In this document: one piece after another, positions 1 through 7,961 of the stretch | Layout: every line of letters starts with the position of its first letter | How positions within the stretch are numbered: position 1 is the stretch's first letter | From: Jeotgalibaca sp. MA1X17-3 | Lineage (GTDB): Bacteria; Bacillota; Bacilli; Lactobacillales; Aerococcaceae | DNA length: 64,000 bases | Assembly (NCBI RefSeq): GCF_021513155.1 | Contig: NZ_CP090983.1 | Span: forward strand, 558,001-622,000 | Direction: 5' to 3' | Translations under genes and position numbers: made by a program | Notes under the pieces: model-generated | Database searches by the model: none | Told to the model about the DNA's origin: nothing | Seen by the model: the letters and a program-made list of their open reading frames with translations, nothing else

Positions 1-476
1 TTGTTCAAGAAGCATTAATTGAAGGTTTTGCACTAGGGAAAATATATAAAGAAAAAAACTTGCCAATCCAGTTATATAGTGGCAAAAACTTAGTCCATTT
101 TCGAATGTATCCAGAAGGGATTTCCCAATTGATAGAAGGATGGTCCAAACACTTTGCGACGGGATCTCAAAGTACGCATCTTTTCATTTGGTTTTTAATC
201 GGAATTTGGATTTTTGGTGCATTTCTTGCACCTTCTTTTGTAGGTCTTGCCTTATTTTTAGGAATGCCTGTATGGATTTTTACATCGATTGTTTGCTACC
301 TCCTTTATTTTTTGCAAATTTCTATTTTAGCTCGACGAACAGGTAATTTTTCTTTTGGAGCTCTCTTTTTCTATCCACTTTTATTTATTTTCTTTTTATT
401 TGTTTTTATCCGTTCCTGGATTGCTACTCATATTTTCCATACCGTCACATGGAAAGGACGAAAAATTAAATTATAG
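1..476 (+). CDS. Glycosyltransferase of C30 carotenoid synthesis, CrtQ-like (3' part only)
   Basis: The frame is open from base 3 to a TAG at 474-476, so the gene begins left of the window and about 157 C-terminal residues are visible. They contain an EGFALGKIYK stretch, FRMYPEG and GWSKHFATG, followed by three or four hydrophobic segments, which is the tail layout of 4,4'-diaponeurosporenoate glycosyltransferase (CrtQ, family 2 glycosyltransferases anchored in the membrane). CrtQ adds glucose to the carboxyl end of the C30 carotenoid acid in staphyloxanthin-type pathways. The next gene starts within about 12 bases and resembles the acyltransferase that follows in that pathway, which supports the assignment. 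The catalytic N-terminal domain is not visible, so substrate is inferred from family and context. Confidence 0.7.
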   Translation, partial: VQEALIEGFALGKIYKEKNLPIQLYSGKNLVHFRMYPEGISQLIEGWSKHFATGSQSTHLFIWFLIGIWIFGAFLAPSFVGLALFLGMPVWIFTSIVCYLLYFLQISILARRTGNFSFGALFFYPLLFIFFLFVFIRSWIATHIFHTVTWKGRKIKL

Positions 477-487
477 GGAGGATGTCT

Positions 488-1000
488 ATGCAACTTGTAT
501 ATTTGTCACCTTTCTGGATGGTCTTATTAGATATTTTCACATGGTTTTGTTTCCATATGGGGATTTCGATTGCGATATTGAAAGTTCCAGATCATTTCTT
601 TGAAACGCACAAAAGCTGGTTTCGCACTTGGAAATGGGAACAAAATGGAATGATTTGGCAAAAGATATTTCATATTCAATCATGGAAGCATTATTTGCCA
701 GATGGAAGTATCTTTTTAAAAAAAGCATACAATAAATCAAGTATGGTTGATGCCTATCTTCCTACTTTGAATAAATTCTTGTTGGAGATGCGCCGTGCAG
801 AAATGACTCACTGGCTATCTATGATTCCCGCAATCTTTTTCTTCTTTTGGAATCCACCTTGGGCAGGTTGGATCATGATTGTCTATGCAGTGTTGATGAA
901 TGCACCATTTATCATTGTGCAACGCTATAATCGACCTCGATTGGAAAGAGTTTATAGAAGAAAACAAGAACGAGAAGAAAGATTGAAATATATAGAGTAA
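488..1000 (+). CDS. Glycosyl-4,4'-diaponeurosporenoate acyltransferase, CrtO-like
   Basis: A 170-residue membrane protein, close to the size of staphylococcal CrtO (about 165). It has an N-terminal hydrophobic segment, a central RTWKWEQNG...WK..LPDGS region and a C-terminal hydrophobic hairpin ending in QRYNRPRL, followed by a basic tail. CrtO acylates the glucose of the glycosylated C30 carotenoid, the last step to staphyloxanthin-type pigments. GGGAGG at 476-481 touches a first ATG at 482 but is 6 bases from the ATG at 488, so 488 is the better start. It directly follows the glycosyltransferase end, consistent with one operon. Family assignment is from remembered motifs; the exact acyl chain and final pigment are unknown. 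Confidence 0.68.
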   Translation: MQLVYLSPFWMVLLDIFTWFCFHMGISIAILKVPDHFFETHKSWFRTWKWEQNGMIWQKIFHIQSWKHYLPDGSIFLKKAYNKSSMVDAYLPTLNKFLLEMRRAEMTHWLSMIPAIFFFFWNPPWAGWIMIVYAVLMNAPFIIVQRYNRPRLERVYRRKQEREERLKYIE

Positions 1001-1055
1001 TTATAGAATTCCTATTCTTTTCATTTTTGGATTATTTAAAAGCATAGTTAAGAAA

Positions 1056-1088
1056 AAGAAAAAGCAAACGACTTTTTCTTTTTTTATT
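1056..1088 (+). terminator. Rho-independent terminator after the carotenoid genes
   Basis: A 9-bp stem (AAGAAAAAG / CTTTTTCTT) with a 7-base loop is followed by a run of T. It lies 55 bases after the acyltransferase stop and before the photolyase. The stem is A/T rich, so it is weaker than other terminators here. Confidence 0.55.
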
Positions 1089-1173
1089 AGTCATTTTTTA
1101 TTCTATTTTCATATTTTGAATTACAATAGAGAAGACAATGTGATAAAGAGAAAATGAGAAGAGGTGAAAAAAC

Positions 1174-2585
1174 GTGGTGTCCGTTATGTGGTTTAGAAGA
1201 GACTTGAGGATAGAAGACAATGTAGCACTCAAACATGCTTTGGAAGAATCAAACTCGTTACTCCTATTGTTTCATGTAAATCCCGAGCAGTTTTTGGGTG
1301 AGCAATCAATGAACCAAGCTTCTTTTTTTAAAAGTGTAGAATTTTTTCGCGATGAAATTAAAAGAAAACATGCTACTTTACATATCCTATATGGTGATCT
1401 TGAAGAATGTTTCTTAAAAATTAAAAAAGAGTTTCCTCATTGGTCAGATATTTATATAAATAGAGATGAAACTGGTTATGGTCTCGAGCGGGATAAAATT
1501 GCTAGTACATTATTCAAAAAATTAGATGTGAAGCCTCATGGTTATCACGATCATTACCTTCACTCAGCTCGAGAAATAAAAACTAATTCTGGAAGCTATT
1601 ATCAAGTGTTTACACCTTATTTTACTAAATGGAAGGAATTACAAAGTCCTGATGTAGTTGAAGTAGGTTTTGATGAAAAAAGTTGATTAAAGATCCCATT
1701 TTTTCAAAGGATGAAGAACAATTTAATGACTTTCTTGCCAAGCAAATCCCCATTGAAGATTTACAAATAGGCACGAAAGCAGCACATCAGCGCCTAGATG
1801 AGTTTATTAAACATGATTTAAGTAATTACAAGGTGGCTCGAGATTATCCGGTAAAAAATTCAACTAGCCATTTATCCAAATACCTAAGAACCGGTGAAAT
1901 CTCTATTCGGACTGTTTTTGATCAAGTAAATCGTTCTGAAAATTCTGCGGGAAAAGAAACATTTATCAAAGAACTAGCTTGGAGAGACTTTTATAATATG
2001 ATTTATGCTACTCATCCGGATCAAAAAAATAGTTCTATTAACCCATCCTTTCGTCAACTGGAGTGGGAGAATGATGAGGAATTCTTCAAAAAATGGAAAG
2101 AAGGAAAGACAGGTTTTCCAATAGTGGATGCAGCAATGCGTCAATTAAAAGAAACTGGCTGGATGCATAATCGATTGCGTATGATAACCGCTTCTTTTTT
2201 AACGAAAGATTTATTAATTGACTGGAAATGGGGAGAACAATATTTTCAAGAAATGCTCATTGATTATGATCCTTCTAATAATATAGGTGGGTGGCAATGG
2301 GCTGCTTCAACTGGAACAGATAGTGTTCCTTATTTTAGAATATTTAACCCAACCACACAGTCAGAGAAGTATGATAAAAGCGGAGAATTCATAAAATACT
2401 ATGTTCCAGAGCTTAAAAATATTGATGGCGAAAAAATACATGAACCTTCAAAACTTTCAAAGGAAGAGCAAAATAAATTTGGAGTAATCATCGGAAAAGA
2501 TTATCCAGAGCCGATTGTTTCCCATAAAGAAAGACGGAAAATAGCTATTAAAGTATTTGAACAAGCTAAAGATCATAATGGTTAG
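1174..2585 (+). pseudogene. phrB: Deoxyribodipyrimidine photolyase, interrupted by a frameshift
   Basis: Two frames (1174-1686, then about 1677-2585) together encode a photolyase of normal length, about 470 residues. The first part carries the N-terminal antenna-domain motif MWFRRDLR; the second carries the FAD-binding half with ELAWRDFYN, GWMHNRLRM, DYDPSNNIGGWQW and FRIFNP. The enzyme repairs cyclobutane pyrimidine dimers with light. The start is GTG at 1174 with GAGGTG upstream. The break is in a run of six A at 1676-1681: adding one A joins the halves as DEKKLIKDP. The same one-base homopolymer loss recurs in other genes of the window, so a sequencing error is more likely than gene death. 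Programmed slippage is less likely because the two reading frames do not fit the heptamer in the required register. Confidence 0.88.
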
Positions 2586-2636
2586 AATCTAAAGATTATG
2601 ATCACTGCCCAAATCCTTATGAAGAAAAACCAAAGA

Positions 2637-2682
2637 AAAAAACTAAAAGAAGGCCAGGAATTTCCCTAGTCTTCTTTTAGTT
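2637..2682 (-). terminator. Terminator downstream of tRNA-Val
   Basis: On the minus strand, arms AAACTAAAAGAAG and CTTCTTTTAGTTT form a 13-bp stem followed by a T run. It sits just beyond the 3' end of the minus-strand tRNA and also just after the plus-strand photolyase. Confidence 0.7.
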
Positions 2683-2698
2683 TGATTGGTTAAAGTGA

Positions 2699-2770
2699 TG
2701 AGCCGTACAGGATTTGAACCTGTGACCCCATCCCTGTCAAGGATGTATTCTCCCGCTGAACTAACGGCTC
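2699..2770 (-). tRNA. tRNA-Val (anticodon GAC)
   Basis: The minus strand folds into a full cloverleaf: acceptor arms GAGCCGT/ACGGCTC, D stem GTTC/GAAT, anticodon stem CATCC/GGATG with loop TTGACAG, and T stem ACAGG/CCTGT with loop TTCAAAT. The loop places GAC at positions 34-36, which reads the valine codons GUC and GUU. The discriminator base is A and the 3' CCA is not encoded, so it must be added after transcription. Aspartate (GUC) was considered and rejected because the triplet reads GAC in 5' to 3' order on the tRNA strand. Confidence 0.88.
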
Positions 2771-3056
2771 TTTTTCTTACAAAACATATGATATAAGTAG
2801 TATAGATGGTATGCTCAATGAATGTCAAGCAGGATTTAACCTCTTGTTAAGAGAGATTCAAAAATCATAAACGAACATTTGAGCTATTAAAAAAATTAAC
2901 TTTAGCGTATATAAAGGAAATAGAAAATGATTTCTAATAAATACATTGCTATCATGACAAAAATCTCTATAATGAATAGAGTTAGAGTTGAAAGTCACAA
3001 GTTAAAAGTGATCTATATATAATGAAATAATGAGCAGAAAATTTGGGAGGAACAGA

Positions 3057-4565
3057 ATGGATAAAATTGGCTTTGATTCAAAAAAATATATCGTAGAACA
3101 ATCCCGTTATATTCTAGAGCGAGTAAATAACTACGATAAACTATATCTAGAATTTGGCGGAAAATTGATTGGTGACAAGCATGCAAAGCGAGTACTTCCT
3201 GGTTTTGATGAAGACTCAAAAATCAAAATTCTACAAAAACTGAAAGATAAAGCCGAAATTATTATTTGTGTTTACGCAGGTGATATTGAAAGAAATAAAA
3301 TTCGTGGTGATTATGGAATTACCTATGATATGGATGTCTTTCGTTTGATTGATGAATTTCGGGAATATGGTTTATCAGTAAATAGTGTTGTCATTACTCG
3401 TTATCACGGTCAACCCTCTACTCGTTTATTTATTAATAAACTAGAAAAGCGTGATATTCTCGTTTATACACATAGCTCGATTGAAGGGTATCCTTCCGAT
3501 GTGGATAAAATAGTAAGCGAAGAAGGGTTTGGACAAAACTCTTATATACCAACTACCAAACCGATTGTAGTCGTTACAGCTCCTGGTGGAGGTAGTGGGA
3601 AACTAGCTACTTGTTTAAATCAAATGTATCACGAAAATCATATGGGAAGAAAAACAGGCTATTCTAAGTTTGAAACTTTTCCAGTTTGGAATATCCCATT
3701 GAAACATCCTTTAAATATCGCCTATGAAGCGGCTACGGTCGACTTAAAAGATGTAAATATGATTGACAACTTCCACTTTGAAAAATATCATGAAGTAGCC
3801 GTCAATTATAATCGAGATGTTGAAACATTCCCTATTATTAGACGAATTATTGAAAGAATTACGGGTGAAGAACCAAAGTATCAATCTCCAACGGATATGG
3901 GAGTAAATCGAGTCGGTTTTGGAATTACAGATGATGAAGTTGTAAAGGAAGCCTCTCGACAAGAAATTATCCGTAGAAGTTTTGCTACGGATTGTGACTT
4001 TAAAAAAGGTCTGATTGATCAAGATACGGTAAATTGGATGAAGATTTTGATGGAAGAAGCAGGAGTAAAATCAGATGATCGAGTTCCTGTAAAACCAGCT
4101 CGTGAGTATGCAGAAGTCTTACGCCAAAAAACGGAAAATAATGATATAAAAGCGGTCATTGCTTTTGAATTAAAAGATGGTCGAATCGTAACAGGGAAAA
4201 CATCTAGTTTGATGGATTCTTCTTCCGCCGCTCTTTTAAATTCAATCAAAGTATTAGCCAATGTAGCAGATGAAATTTATTTGCTTTCACCGATGATTCT
4301 AGAAACCATTCAAAAAACAAAATCAACGGTGCTACATAGCAAAATGCCTATGCTAAATGCCAATGAAATTTTAATTGCTCTAGCCATTAGTGCGGTAACG
4401 AATCCTACAGCTCAAGTGTGCTACAATAAGTTAGCAGAATTATCTGGAGTGCAAGCTCATTCTACCGTTATGTTGAAAAAAGATGACGAGCAACTTCTGC
4501 GGGATTTGGGATTAGACATCACGTGTGATCCCGTTTATCCTTCTGAGAATTTATATTATATGTAA
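3057..4565 (+). CDS. DUF1846 family protein
   Basis: A 502-residue cytosolic protein matching the DUF1846 family in length and in features such as IGFDSKKYIVEQS at the N-terminus, DYGITYDMDV, a glycine-rich nucleotide-binding-like loop APGGGSGKLATC near residue 190, and a C-terminal region with MLNANEILIALA. Members are common in Firmicutes and have solved structures, but no firm biochemical role is known to me. The start is the ATG at 3057, 6 bases after GGGAGG; the upstream in-frame ATG at 3030 has no ribosome-binding site. It stands alone between a tRNA and its own terminator. Function is left open; the loop hints at ATP or another phosphate ligand, which is an inference. Confidence 0.85.
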   Translation: MDKIGFDSKKYIVEQSRYILERVNNYDKLYLEFGGKLIGDKHAKRVLPGFDEDSKIKILQKLKDKAEIIICVYAGDIERNKIRGDYGITYDMDVFRLIDEFREYGLSVNSVVITRYHGQPSTRLFINKLEKRDILVYTHSSIEGYPSDVDKIVSEEGFGQNSYIPTTKPIVVVTAPGGGSGKLATCLNQMYHENHMGRKTGYSKFETFPVWNIPLKHPLNIAYEAATVDLKDVNMIDNFHFEKYHEVAVNYNRDVETFPIIRRIIERITGEEPKYQSPTDMGVNRVGFGITDDEVVKEASRQEIIRRSFATDCDFKKGLIDQDTVNWMKILMEEAGVKSDDRVPVKPAREYAEVLRQKTENNDIKAVIAFELKDGRIVTGKTSSLMDSSSAALLNSIKVLANVADEIYLLSPMILETIQKTKSTVLHSKMPMLNANEILIALAISAVTNPTAQVCYNKLAELSGVQAHSTVMLKKDDEQLLRDLGLDITCDPVYPSENLYYM

Positions 4566-4580
4566 GGATTCCCTTGAATT

Positions 4581-4625
4581 GAATCGGGATGCTTGTTAAA
4601 GAGCATTCTGATTCTTTTCTTTTAT
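4581..4625 (+). terminator. Terminator after the DUF1846 gene
   Basis: Arms GAATCGGGATGCT (4581-4593) and AGCATTCTGATTC (4602-4614) pair over 13 bp with two G-U pairs, followed by a T-rich tail. Confidence 0.85.
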
Positions 4626-4710
4626 CTTTAAAGACGTTTTTTTTGATACAATAGAGAAAAAGTAGTCTACAATACTGGTAGACAAACTATATAGTGGAGG
4701 AGTAATACAA

Positions 4711-5172
4711 ATGACCTTATCATTTGAAGAAAAAAAAGCAATATTTGATAGTTATAAAGAGCTAGAGTCTGTCCCTGTATCTATGAACCGATTGAATTAC
4801 CATTTTAAAGACAGTGCGGTAGCTAAAAAAATAGCAGTTCGGTTCCTCCATCCTAATGGAAATGCATTTGTTTATGCAGCATATTTACCAAAAGAAGAAA
4901 CTAAAAAAGGTTATATTTCTGTTTTAGATGAAGATGAAGCAACCATTCGTCAGTATGTTGATCAAGCAATTGAACACCTTAAAAAGACTGAAGATGGCTA
5001 TGAAGAAGGCTATTCTGAGTTGTGGTTTGATGTTAGAGGAGAAGCATTGCGTCTTCGCTACGAGAACCCACTATGGGCAGTCGTTATATCAACTGGTCAA
5101 GTAGAAGGTGTTTTCAAAACAAAAGAAGCTGCTGAAGGATATTTAATGGATGAAGGCTTTCAGGAAGGATAG
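4711..5172 (+). CDS. Conserved hypothetical protein upstream of a nuclease
   Basis: A 153-residue soluble, acidic protein with no signal peptide or membrane segment. I do not recognise a named family. The N-terminus (SFEEKKAIFDSYKEL) is predicted helical; the middle has HFKDSAVAKKIAVRFLHPNGNAFVYAAYL and the C-terminus KEAAEGYLMDEGF. A GGAGG ribosome-binding site lies about 10 bases before the ATG. The stop is 14 bases before the nuclease start, so the two are probably co-transcribed, with a promoter in 4566-4700. Function unknown. Confidence 0.7.
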   Translation: MTLSFEEKKAIFDSYKELESVPVSMNRLNYHFKDSAVAKKIAVRFLHPNGNAFVYAAYLPKEETKKGYISVLDEDEATIRQYVDQAIEHLKKTEDGYEEGYSELWFDVRGEALRLRYENPLWAVVISTGQVEGVFKTKEAAEGYLMDEGFQEG

Positions 5173-5186
5173 GAAGAAAGAATAAA

Positions 5187-5929
5187 ATGGCTAGAAAACG
5201 AAAAAGAAAAGATGAAGTGGATGTAAAATTAAATGTAGTAAATGGATTCTTAGCAACAGCGGCTGCTATTTTTCTATTAGTTACAATGCCACTTCCTGCT
5301 GTTCAAGGATTCATTGAAGATTTATTTCAAATAGAAACGGTTCCTGAATCTAGCTTAGCTTTATTAGAATATGATGGCCGTGATCAGGTTATTGAAGTAA
5401 ATGGAGATGTTCCAACTTTTAATGAAAAAGATCTTGCTCTACTAAAGGGAAGTTGGCAGGAATTTAGTGAGATTGATTTTTTAAATCGAGTTGGTCCTGC
5501 TAATGCAATGCTGAATGAAGATTTATTTCCTACTGAAGATCGAGAGTCTCTTTACATAAAACCAACGGGTTGGAAGCAAAAAAATTGGCGAATGGTCAAT
5601 GGCTTTACAATCGAAGTCACTTGATTGGTTTTCAATTAACCGGAGAAAATAACAATATTCGAAACTTGATGACAGGAACAAGAAGTTTGAACAGTCCGCA
5701 CATGTTGCGATTTGAAAATGATATTACCTATTACTTAAAGGAAACTGGGAATCATGTTCGCTATTTAGTAGAACCTATCTTTCGTGAACAAGAATTAGTT
5801 GCTCGAGGAGTCCATTTGATGGCACAATCGGTAGAAGACAACGGACTATCCTTTAATGTATATATCCATAACATACAAGAAGGTTATGAGATTAATTATC
5901 AAGATGGATCAAGTACAAAAGCAAAATAA
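5187..5929 (+). pseudogene. Membrane-anchored DNA/RNA non-specific endonuclease (EndA-like), frameshifted
   Basis: Two overlapping frames (5187-5624 and about 5570-5929) together give a 247-residue protein of the DNA/RNA non-specific endonuclease family. It has a positively charged start, one transmembrane segment near residues 17-37, then a beta-beta-alpha-metal nuclease core with YNRSHLIGFQL (catalytic His; this replaces the DRGH of classic members), GENNN...NL.TGTRS and MLRFEND. Such proteins degrade incoming or extracellular DNA at the cell surface, and in streptococci act in DNA uptake. The break is in a run of seven A at 5578-5584; one more A restores the frame as WKQKKLANGQWLYNRSH. The gene is probably functional and the deletion a sequencing artefact. 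Confidence 0.82.
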
Positions 5930-5982
5930 TAGATTTTTTCTCTTTAAAGAAGACGATGAAATAAGAACATGTTAAAATAACA

Positions 5983-6342
5983 ATGATAATAAAGTATGTT
6001 TGGAAACAATGGGAGGTTGCAACAAATGAAATTTACCTTACGCTAAAAACCATTTTAGGAAAAGTATCTCTATGGGGAATCCTTTATTTTTTTGTATCTT
6101 GGATTCTGGTTGCTGTGATTCAACCACGATTCGGCAGCGCAGGAGGGCGGAATTTTTTTGATTGGATATTAATCCTCCTTGCGATATCTGGAATTATAGG
6201 AGCTTTTGTTAGTATGTTTGGAGGACTTATTGCGATTGTTTGGAGAGAAGACCGTTCTTTCTTAGGGATTTTGATGTTTATTTTGTCGGTTCCCATATGT
6301 ATATTATTAGCTGGCTTTATCTTGGGGAGTTATATTTCTTGA
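5983..6342 (+). CDS. Small membrane protein, start uncertain
   Basis: The reliable part is a hydrophobic protein with three predicted membrane segments (LWGILYFFVSWILVAV, DWILILLAISGIIGAFVSM and FLGILMFILSVPICILLAG), family not recognised. The open frame reaches ATG 5983, but nothing resembling a ribosome-binding site precedes it. An excellent GGGAGG at 6011-6016 lies 9 bases before an ATG at 6026 that is in another frame and stops after six codons. Adding one base in the AAATTT at 6029-6034 would join that ATG to the membrane frame (MK-YLTLKTILGK). I therefore suspect a further one-base loss, giving a true gene of 6026-6342. This is less certain than the other frameshifts in the window. Confidence 0.55.
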   Translation: MIIKYVWKQWEVATNEIYLTLKTILGKVSLWGILYFFVSWILVAVIQPRFGSAGGRNFFDWILILLAISGIIGAFVSMFGGLIAIVWREDRSFLGILMFILSVPICILLAGFILGSYIS

Positions 6343-6368
6343 GGGAGACCACAAAATAGTAATAAAAA

Positions 6369-6404
6369 ACTCCCAGAAACGATTTAGTTTTTGGGTTGTT
6401 TTGT
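6369..6404 (+). terminator. Terminator after the small membrane protein
   Basis: Arms CCCAGAAAC and GTTTTTGGG flank a GATTTA loop, with TTGTTTTG after the stem. It ends the membrane-protein transcript just upstream of the DUF1456 gene. Confidence 0.6.
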
Positions 6405-6426
6405 ATAAAGATGAAAGGGTGAAAAA

Positions 6427-6924
6427 ATGAATAACAATGATATTTTAACGCGTCTACGCTATGCACTAGATATAAAAGATAGAGATATGGTAGAAGTATT
6501 TCGACTTGGTGGGGTGGAAACTACCAAAGATCAAGTTATAAAATTGATGGATAAAAAGAAAGATGATTCTGAAGAAGAATTCTCAGAAAATACCTATGTA
6601 GAAGAGTGTAGTAATCAGATGTTGGACTCTTTCTTGAATGGACTAATTATTTCCCAACGAGGAAAGCAAGAAAATAAACCTGCACAAGCCACTCAACCAG
6701 CATCTGAAATGGAACATATGAACAATCTATTGTTGAAGAAAGTAAAAATTGCGTTATCGCTCACAAGTGAAGATGTATTAGAAATTCTTGATGAAGTAGG
6801 AGTTAAAATTTCTAAAAGTGAATTAAGTGCGGTATTAAGAAAAGAAGGTCATCGTAACTTTAAAGTTTGTGGAGACCGTTACGCTCGTAATTTATTAAAA
6901 GGTCTTGCTTTACGTTACCGATAA
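6427..6924 (+). CDS. DUF1456 (YehS) family protein
   Basis: A 165-residue cytosolic protein made of two similar YehS/DUF1456 repeats: NDILTRLRYALDIKDRDMVEVFRLGG near the N-terminus and LLLKKVKIALSLTSEDVLEILDEVG after residue 100, joined by an acidic, Gln/Ala-rich linker. The C-terminus (KVCGDRYARNLLKGLALRYR) is typical of the family. The family is widespread but has no established biochemical function. AAAGGGTG precedes the ATG. It appears to be transcribed alone between two terminators. Confidence 0.85.
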   Translation: MNNNDILTRLRYALDIKDRDMVEVFRLGGVETTKDQVIKLMDKKKDDSEEEFSENTYVEECSNQMLDSFLNGLIISQRGKQENKPAQATQPASEMEHMNNLLLKKVKIALSLTSEDVLEILDEVGVKISKSELSAVLRKEGHRNFKVCGDRYARNLLKGLALRYR

Positions 6925-6938
6925 AATTTTATAAAAAA

Positions 6939-6981
6939 GAGGATCAGATGGAGAATTAATTTCATCTGGTTCCTTTTTTTA
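6939..6981 (+). terminator. Terminator after the DUF1456 gene
   Basis: Arms built from AGGATCAGATG and CATCTGGTTCCT flank an A/T loop, followed by seven T. Confidence 0.75.
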
Positions 6982-7110
6982 TTATAAAAGATGAGTAAAG
7001 AGACTGACTATTATTAAGATGAAAGCAGTTTACTTGCTTTTTCCTTTTATATTTCTTACACTTTGATTGTACGCAATATAACTCATACTTATCAAAAGGA
7101 GGAAAAAAGA

Positions 7111-7545
7111 ATGGCAGAATCAAAAAAATTATATACTACTACAGCAGTAAACACGGGTGGTCGTGACGGTGATAGTTCTTTGACAGATGATTCTTTTAAA
7201 GTGAAAATTGCTTCTCCTAAGAAATTGGGTGGATCCGGTGACGGACAAAACCCAGAACAACTTTTTGCATTAGGTTATGGCGCTTGCTTTAATGGTGCGT
7301 TGGAATTGAAAATGAAAGAAGCAAATGTAAGTGGTAAATCGCAAGTTACTTCTGAAGTTACTTTAAATTCCGATCCAACCGATAATGGATTCAAAATTTC
7401 AGTAGTGATGTCTGTTGCTATTGAAGGACAAGATAAAGAAGCAACACAAGAATTAGCAGAAAAAGCACATGCTTTCTGTCCTTATTCGAAAGCAACTCGT
7501 GGAAATATAGATGTAGAAGTAAAAGCAGTAGACTTTCAAGCATAA
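7111..7545 (+). CDS. ohr: Organic hydroperoxide resistance protein (Ohr, OsmC superfamily)
   Basis: A 144-residue Ohr-type thiol peroxidase that reduces organic hydroperoxides. Both active-site regions are present: NPEQLFALGYGACFNGAL with the peroxidatic Cys, and AHAFCPYSKATRGNIDV with the second Cys. The start is ATG 7111, about 8 bases after AAAGGAGG; the upstream in-frame start at 7063 has no such site. It is monocistronic, ending in a strong terminator. No OhrR-type regulator gene is adjacent, although MarR control is usual for this family. Confidence 0.9.
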   Translation: MAESKKLYTTTAVNTGGRDGDSSLTDDSFKVKIASPKKLGGSGDGQNPEQLFALGYGACFNGALELKMKEANVSGKSQVTSEVTLNSDPTDNGFKISVVMSVAIEGQDKEATQELAEKAHAFCPYSKATRGNIDVEVKAVDFQA

Positions 7546-7550
7546 TTATC

Positions 7551-7591
7551 AAAAAGACTCTCTTCAGAAATGAAGAGAGTCTTTTTTTTTG
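7551..7591 (+). terminator. Strong terminator after ohr
   Basis: AAAGACTCTCTTCA and TGAAGAGAGTCTTT form a 14-bp perfect stem with a GAAA tetraloop and nine T. Confidence 0.92.
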
Positions 7592-7604
7592 TAAAAGTAT
7601 AGAG

Positions 7605-7951
7605 CTATCGCCACGACCTGGGTGATATCGTTGCGCTCTGGCCTCGTTTTTGAGTTCTATCGCGACGACCTGGGTGAAGTCGTTGCGCTCTGAGGTTATT
7701 TTTGAGTCCTATCACCACGACCTGGGTGAAGTCGTTGCGCTCTGGTCTCATTATTGAGAGCTATCGCCACGATCTGGGTGAAGTCGTTGCTCTCTGAGAT
7801 TATTATTGAGAGGTATCGCAACGACCTGGATGCTATCGTTGCGCTCTGGTCTCATTATTGAGAGCTACCGCCACGACTTGGATGCTATCGTTGCGCTCTG
7901 GCCTCATTTTTGAGTTCTATCGCAACGACTTGATAATAGTTGTTGCAATAG
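7605..7951. repeat. Array of seven 52-bp hairpin repeats
   Basis: The motif CTATCGCNACGAC recurs at 7605, 7657, 7709, 7761, 7813, 7865 and 7917, an exact 52-base period with six full copies and a diverged seventh. Each unit contains an inverted repeat, CGCNACGAC facing GTCGTTGCG, so each can fold into a hairpin with an outer CTAT/CTCT extension, separated by an A/T-rich linker (TCTCATTATTGAG type). The copies differ by point changes but keep the period. Fifty-two is not a multiple of three, and no frame stays open, so it is non-coding. Base composition is clearly more GC-rich than the surroundings. It fills the space between the convergent ohr and amidase genes. It is not CRISPR-like, because the linkers are also repeated. 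Function unknown. Confidence 0.95.
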
Positions 7952-7961
7952 GAATCGATTT

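Noticed and set aside
1670..1690. Programmed -1 frameshift in phrB at A AAA AAG
   Set aside because: The incoming frame reads GAA AAA AGT, so the heptamer is not in the register needed for tandem slippage; photolyases are not known to use frameshifting, and similar losses occur in unrelated genes.
2699..2770. tRNA-Asp
   Set aside because: On the tRNA strand the loop is TTGACAG, placing GAC (valine) and not GTC at positions 34-36.
2643..2828. Minus-strand reading frame of 61 residues
   Set aside because: It overlaps the tRNA-Val and its terminator and has no family resemblance; it is a by-product of the tRNA sequence.
7605..7951. CRISPR array
   Set aside because: The supposed spacers are nearly identical to each other, the whole 52-base unit is repeated, and no cas gene is nearby.
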